Below are positions 61,487 through 64,000 of a stretch of 64,000 nt of DNA, one piece after another (position 1 is the first letter of the stretch; each line of letters starts with the position of its first letter). The position numbers were made by a program, and so were the translations under genes. Source of the stretch: Novosphingobium malaysiense (GTDB lineage: Bacteria > Pseudomonadota > Alphaproteobacteria > Sphingomonadales > Sphingomonadaceae); NCBI RefSeq assembly GCF_000802225.1, contig NZ_JTDI01000005.1:248001-312000 (forward strand), given 5' to 3'. Below the pieces are notes generated by a model. That model searched no databases. It had not been told where the DNA came from and saw only the letters and a program-made list of their open reading frames with translations.

Positions 61487-62239
61487 TCAAGTCAATGTGG
61501 GGCCGTTGCCGTCATAGCGCATCACAAGTTCCCGAAGCGCCTGGCGAATCTTGTCGAAATTCTGCTCAAGGCGAACAGTGGGAGCACCTACGCCCACAAC
61601 CATGTCGATATCACGATAGTGGCGAGCAATCATCATCGACAGGCTGCCACCGCCGAGCATGGGAAGGTTTGGGACATAGCAGTGATCCTGATTTCGGAGG
61701 GCGTCGATTTTCCGGGAAAATTCCCTGATGTCGATCAAGTCGTCCTGGGATCGGGTCTGGTTGATGCGCCAAAGAATGCGGTTCACTTCTTCAGGCGGCA
61801 GGCGGCTTAAAAGCATCCAGCCCGCACTGGCCTCCGTCAGCAGGCGCATGCTGCCGGTACGCACGTTGAAACGGATTTCCTGGTTGGAATTTATAATCTT
61901 CACGTACTGGACGTTGATGTCGTTCTGCAACGCGATGAAGGCAGTTTCGTTGGTCTGGTGCTGCAATTCACGCAGAAGGTGGGTCAGATCATCGTCGACG
62001 ACGGAGCTGATCCAGCTTGAAATCTGGCTCAAGCGAAGTGTCGGAAAATATTGCCGATTGTTTAGATCGTATCTCAGGTACCCGCGTGAGGTAAGGCTCT
62101 TGAGCAGGATCGTGGCGCTTGACTGCGGGTAGTCCAGCTCGTCGATGATATCTTTCTGGCGAAGCGGTTTGCGGTGTTCGGAAAACAACTCGAAAATTTC
62201 CAGAACGCGGATCGCCGACTTTACATCTCGTTTGGTCAT
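61487..62239 (-). CDS. IclR-family transcriptional regulator
   Basis: A 250-residue regulator with an N-terminal winged helix (SAIRVLEIFELFSEHRKPLR, YPQSSATILLKSLTSRGYL) and a C-terminal effector-binding domain. IclR proteins often control aromatic and organic-acid catabolism by sensing a pathway intermediate. Its ATG lies one base after the aldolase stop, so it is co-transcribed with it. It is the best local regulator candidate for the PhyH, aldolase and LLM genes. Confidence 0.88.
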   Translation of the reverse strand: MTKRDVKSAIRVLEIFELFSEHRKPLRQKDIIDELDYPQSSATILLKSLTSRGYLRYDLNNRQYFPTLRLSQISSWISSVVDDDLTHLLRELQHQTNETAFIALQNDINVQYVKIINSNQEIRFNVRTGSMRLLTEASAGWMLLSRLPPEEVNRILWRINQTRSQDDLIDIREFSRKIDALRNQDHCYVPNLPMLGGGSLSMMIARHYRDIDMVVGVGAPTVRLEQNFDKIRQALRELVMRYDGNGPTLT

Positions 62240-62240
62240 T

Positions 62241-63026
62241 TCAGCGCTCCGTTATGGCTTTGTACACGCTGTGATATGCGGCGGCGAGGACCTTGTAGTC
62301 GATCGAATAGATATAGAAGTCGAAGCCCAACTCCCTCAGGGCGGGAAGCGAGGACAAATCGGAGACATACGCTCCGATCCGCATGTGCGGCCTCGCTTTC
62401 GCTGCGCGATGAACGCGCTCGATAGCGGCCAGCACCCTGGGATGGTTGCCTTGCCCGTGGACGCCGAGCGATGTCGCGAGGTCGCCGGCGCCGCCCGGCA
62501 AGACGATGCCGATTCCAGTCGTGTCGAAAACCTCTTCGATGCGGTCGACAACTTCGGCATCCTCGATCAGGCCGATACCAAACACCTCGTCGTTGCTGCG
62601 CCTGGCGTAGGACCCGAAATCCTGGCCATAACCGGATGCGCGCGTGCCGGTGCAAGACGGACGGATCCCGTCGGGCGCATAGCTCAGAGCGCGCAAGCCC
62701 AGCATCGACGCTTCCATGTCGAGGCCGAAGTGGGGAAGGATGATGCCCTGCGCCCCAGCGTCCAATGAGCGGGCGATCGGTTCCGGGGAGATCGTGCCGA
62801 CCCGAATCCACCAGGACATTCCGCCGGCATGGGCTGCCCGTGCCTGACCGGGCAGCATGGCCAAGCTCGTCGTAGCGTGCTCAAGATCGATGATGCCCAC
62901 ATCGAAACCGCTTAGTCCGATGATTTCCGTTATGGACGGGTCGCTTGAAAATATGAACGTGCCTGTGCACTGTTCCTGTGCGCGCAGTTTTTGAAGGGCA
63001 GGATTGGGAGGGAGGAATTCGCGCAT
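62241..63026 (-). CDS. HpcH/HpaI family aldolase
   Basis: A 261-residue class II (metal-dependent) aldolase of the HpcH/HpaI family, cleaving 4-hydroxy-2-oxo acids into pyruvate or similar products and an aldehyde. Catalytic Arg is in SWWIRVG, metal ligands are Glu in GIGLIEDAEV and Asp in PGGAGDLATSLG. It probably performs a late C-C cleavage in the local pathway. It is first of a two-gene unit with the IclR gene and diverges from the LLM gene. Confidence 0.9.
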   Translation of the reverse strand: MREFLPPNPALQKLRAQEQCTGTFIFSSDPSITEIIGLSGFDVGIIDLEHATTSLAMLPGQARAAHAGGMSWWIRVGTISPEPIARSLDAGAQGIILPHFGLDMEASMLGLRALSYAPDGIRPSCTGTRASGYGQDFGSYARRSNDEVFGIGLIEDAEVVDRIEEVFDTTGIGIVLPGGAGDLATSLGVHGQGNHPRVLAAIERVHRAAKARPHMRIGAYVSDLSSLPALRELGFDFYIYSIDYKVLAAAYHSVYKAITER

Positions 63027-63438
63027 CGCTCTCCATTCTATATTTTATGTTCGGTCAGCCGCTGCGCTCGCAATCGGCATTGATCACCAGCCAAGGCGCA
63101 TACGTCATCGCGTCGCGTTCGAGCTGAATACATTCATATGGCCTGCAAGCTTGTCACAAGGCCTTGCGTCCCATCGCGGGGCGTGAATCCTGTGGCGCAT
63201 CCGTGCTCTCCCAATTCGCGGGCAGGTGTTGCCTGTCTCGCCGGCTTAGAGTCGCTGCCGCACATCTCAAATCGAAACCGCGGCAGGAGGCTCCTGTATC
63301 TCAGGGATGATATGCCGAGCGCTCGGAAAAACATCAATGAAATATCCAAGATCGCAATGTTGTTTTTGGTTGTTCGCTCTCGAGCGTTGGCCCACCGCTC
63401 GAGCAACGAACTTGGAAGTTTCGCCAAAGGAGAGGGCA
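63027..63438. other. Divergent region between the aldolase and LLM genes
   Basis: About 410 bp with no supported gene; open frames here lack ribosome sites and family resemblance. It should hold promoters for both directions, but no clear operator was seen. Confidence 0.45.
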
Positions 63439-64000
63439 TTGCTAAAGAGCATTTCTTGGAACTTCGTCGGCTGGGTCGATCTGGAAGACGTTGGGTTTGA
63501 AGGCACGCCAATCGATGCGCGCCATCACACCAAAGAATTCCTGGCTACCGCGTACGGTTCCTTCGAGAAGATGGCGCGTACGATGGACCCGCTCGGTTAC
63601 GATGCGCTCTTCGCAACGGAACACCACTTCCAGCCTGAGGGGATCGAGGTTTTTCCAAACCTTCAGCTTCTGGGCATTCACCTCGCCGGTATTACGAAGA
63701 ACTTGCGCTTCGGCACGGCCGTCAACATCCTTCCACAGTGGCACCCGCTGCGCCTGGCCGAAGATTATGCGATGGCCGACATCCTCACGCGCGGTCGTGT
63801 TATCTTCGGCGTGGGTCGTGGCACGCAGACGCGCGAGGCCGAATGTCTCGGTGCACCGATGTCCGACCAGCGCGCCAACCGTGCGCTGATGGCGGATAAC
63901 CTGGAACTTCTGATGAAGGCCTTCAATGAAGAGCACTTCTCGCACTACAGCGAAAACTACAATATTCCGCCTCGCGATTCCTATTACCGCGGCAAGCTGA
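63439..64000 (+). CDS. LLM class flavin-dependent monooxygenase (3' part beyond window)
   Basis: The first 187 codons of a luciferase-like monooxygenase. DPLGYDALFATEHHFQ and LRFGTAVNILPQWHPLRLAE, then VIFGVGRGTQ, are typical of the family. It uses reduced flavin and oxygen to oxidise a substrate. The TTG start is chosen because AGGAGAGG sits just upstream and MLKSISWNFVGW gives a normal N-terminus. The frame runs off the window end. It is divergent from the aldolase gene and likely part of the same pathway. Confidence 0.85.
   Translation, partial: MLKSISWNFVGWVDLEDVGFEGTPIDARHHTKEFLATAYGSFEKMARTMDPLGYDALFATEHHFQPEGIEVFPNLQLLGIHLAGITKNLRFGTAVNILPQWHPLRLAEDYAMADILTRGRVIFGVGRGTQTREAECLGAPMSDQRANRALMADNLELLMKAFNEEHFSHYSENYNIPPRDSYYRGKL

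Overview
The window looks like chromosomal DNA from a GC-rich alphaproteobacterium of the Sphingomonadales (Novosphingobium/Sphingobium type). This is inferred from gene content: two large TonB-dependent receptors with sphingomonad-style signal peptides and plugs, many Tat- or Sec-exported hydrolases in receptor-linked clusters, ATGA/GTGA start-stop overlaps throughout, and a molybdenum hydroxylase catabolic operon. No rRNA, complete tRNA, CRISPR array, prophage or replication origin was found.

Layout. (1) 1-2023: a dienelactone hydrolase-like gene cut by the window edge, diverging from two ABM-domain genes and a glutathione transferase, with a perfect 29-bp palindrome between them. (2) 2466-19702: a peptide or amino-acid utilisation locus with three S10 carboxypeptidases (two Sec-type exported, one lipoprotein), a TonB receptor, a Tat-exported class V PLP enzyme, a class I/II aminotransferase, an APC permease, an exported amidohydrolase, an ornithine cyclodeaminase-type enzyme, an Lrp/AsnC regulator and an M61 peptidase with a PDZ domain. 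A near-identical 20-bp element lies upstream of one S10 gene and of the receptor. (3) 19935-22204: metal homeostasis, with a yybP-ykoY (Mn2+) riboswitch, a GDT1/TMEM165 exporter, DmeF and a cupredoxin lipoprotein. (4) 22599-27766: a type III polyketide cluster with methyltransferase, ACP, ketosynthase, type III PKS and flavoprotein. (5) 27767-30786: a recombination scar with an SMP-30 gene fragment, a 23-bp tRNA-Gln 3' end (att-like), HigBA, and an IS630 remnant joined to an IS21 istB remnant. (6) 30787-45186: acs; a seven-gene minus-strand operon of thioesterase, enoyl-CoA hydratase, a CoxM/CoxS/CoxL-type hydroxylase with an MBL hydrolase inside it, and an SDR; then a plus-strand set of alcohol dehydrogenase, CoxG-like protein, acyl-CoA ligase and a tandem HxlR regulator, followed by trxB. 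(7) 45421-59185: an SDR, an SMP-30-like protein, then a TonB receptor - MFS - tannase-like - alpha/beta hydrolase - amidase - DUF6351 operon closed by a terminator. (8) 59210-64000: two PhyH dioxygenases, an HpcH/HpaI aldolase, an IclR regulator and an LLM flavin monooxygenase running off the window.

How they fit together (inference). Region 2 reads as uptake of peptides through the outer membrane, trimming in the periplasm, import of products and PLP-based amino-acid catabolism under Lrp control. Regions 6-8 read as catabolism of an ester- or amide-bearing organic compound: receptor and MFS uptake, exported hydrolases, CoA activation, Mo-hydroxylase and beta-oxidation-like steps, PhyH/LLM oxygenation and retro-aldol cleavage. 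Several enzymes in regions 6-7 lack textbook catalytic residues: the tannase-like protein has lost Ser and His and both partner Cys, the SDR at 32862-33620 lacks the YxxxK pair, and the SMP-30 protein has changed metal ligands. This suggests altered chemistry rather than simple copies of known pathways. The substrate cannot be read from the sequence.
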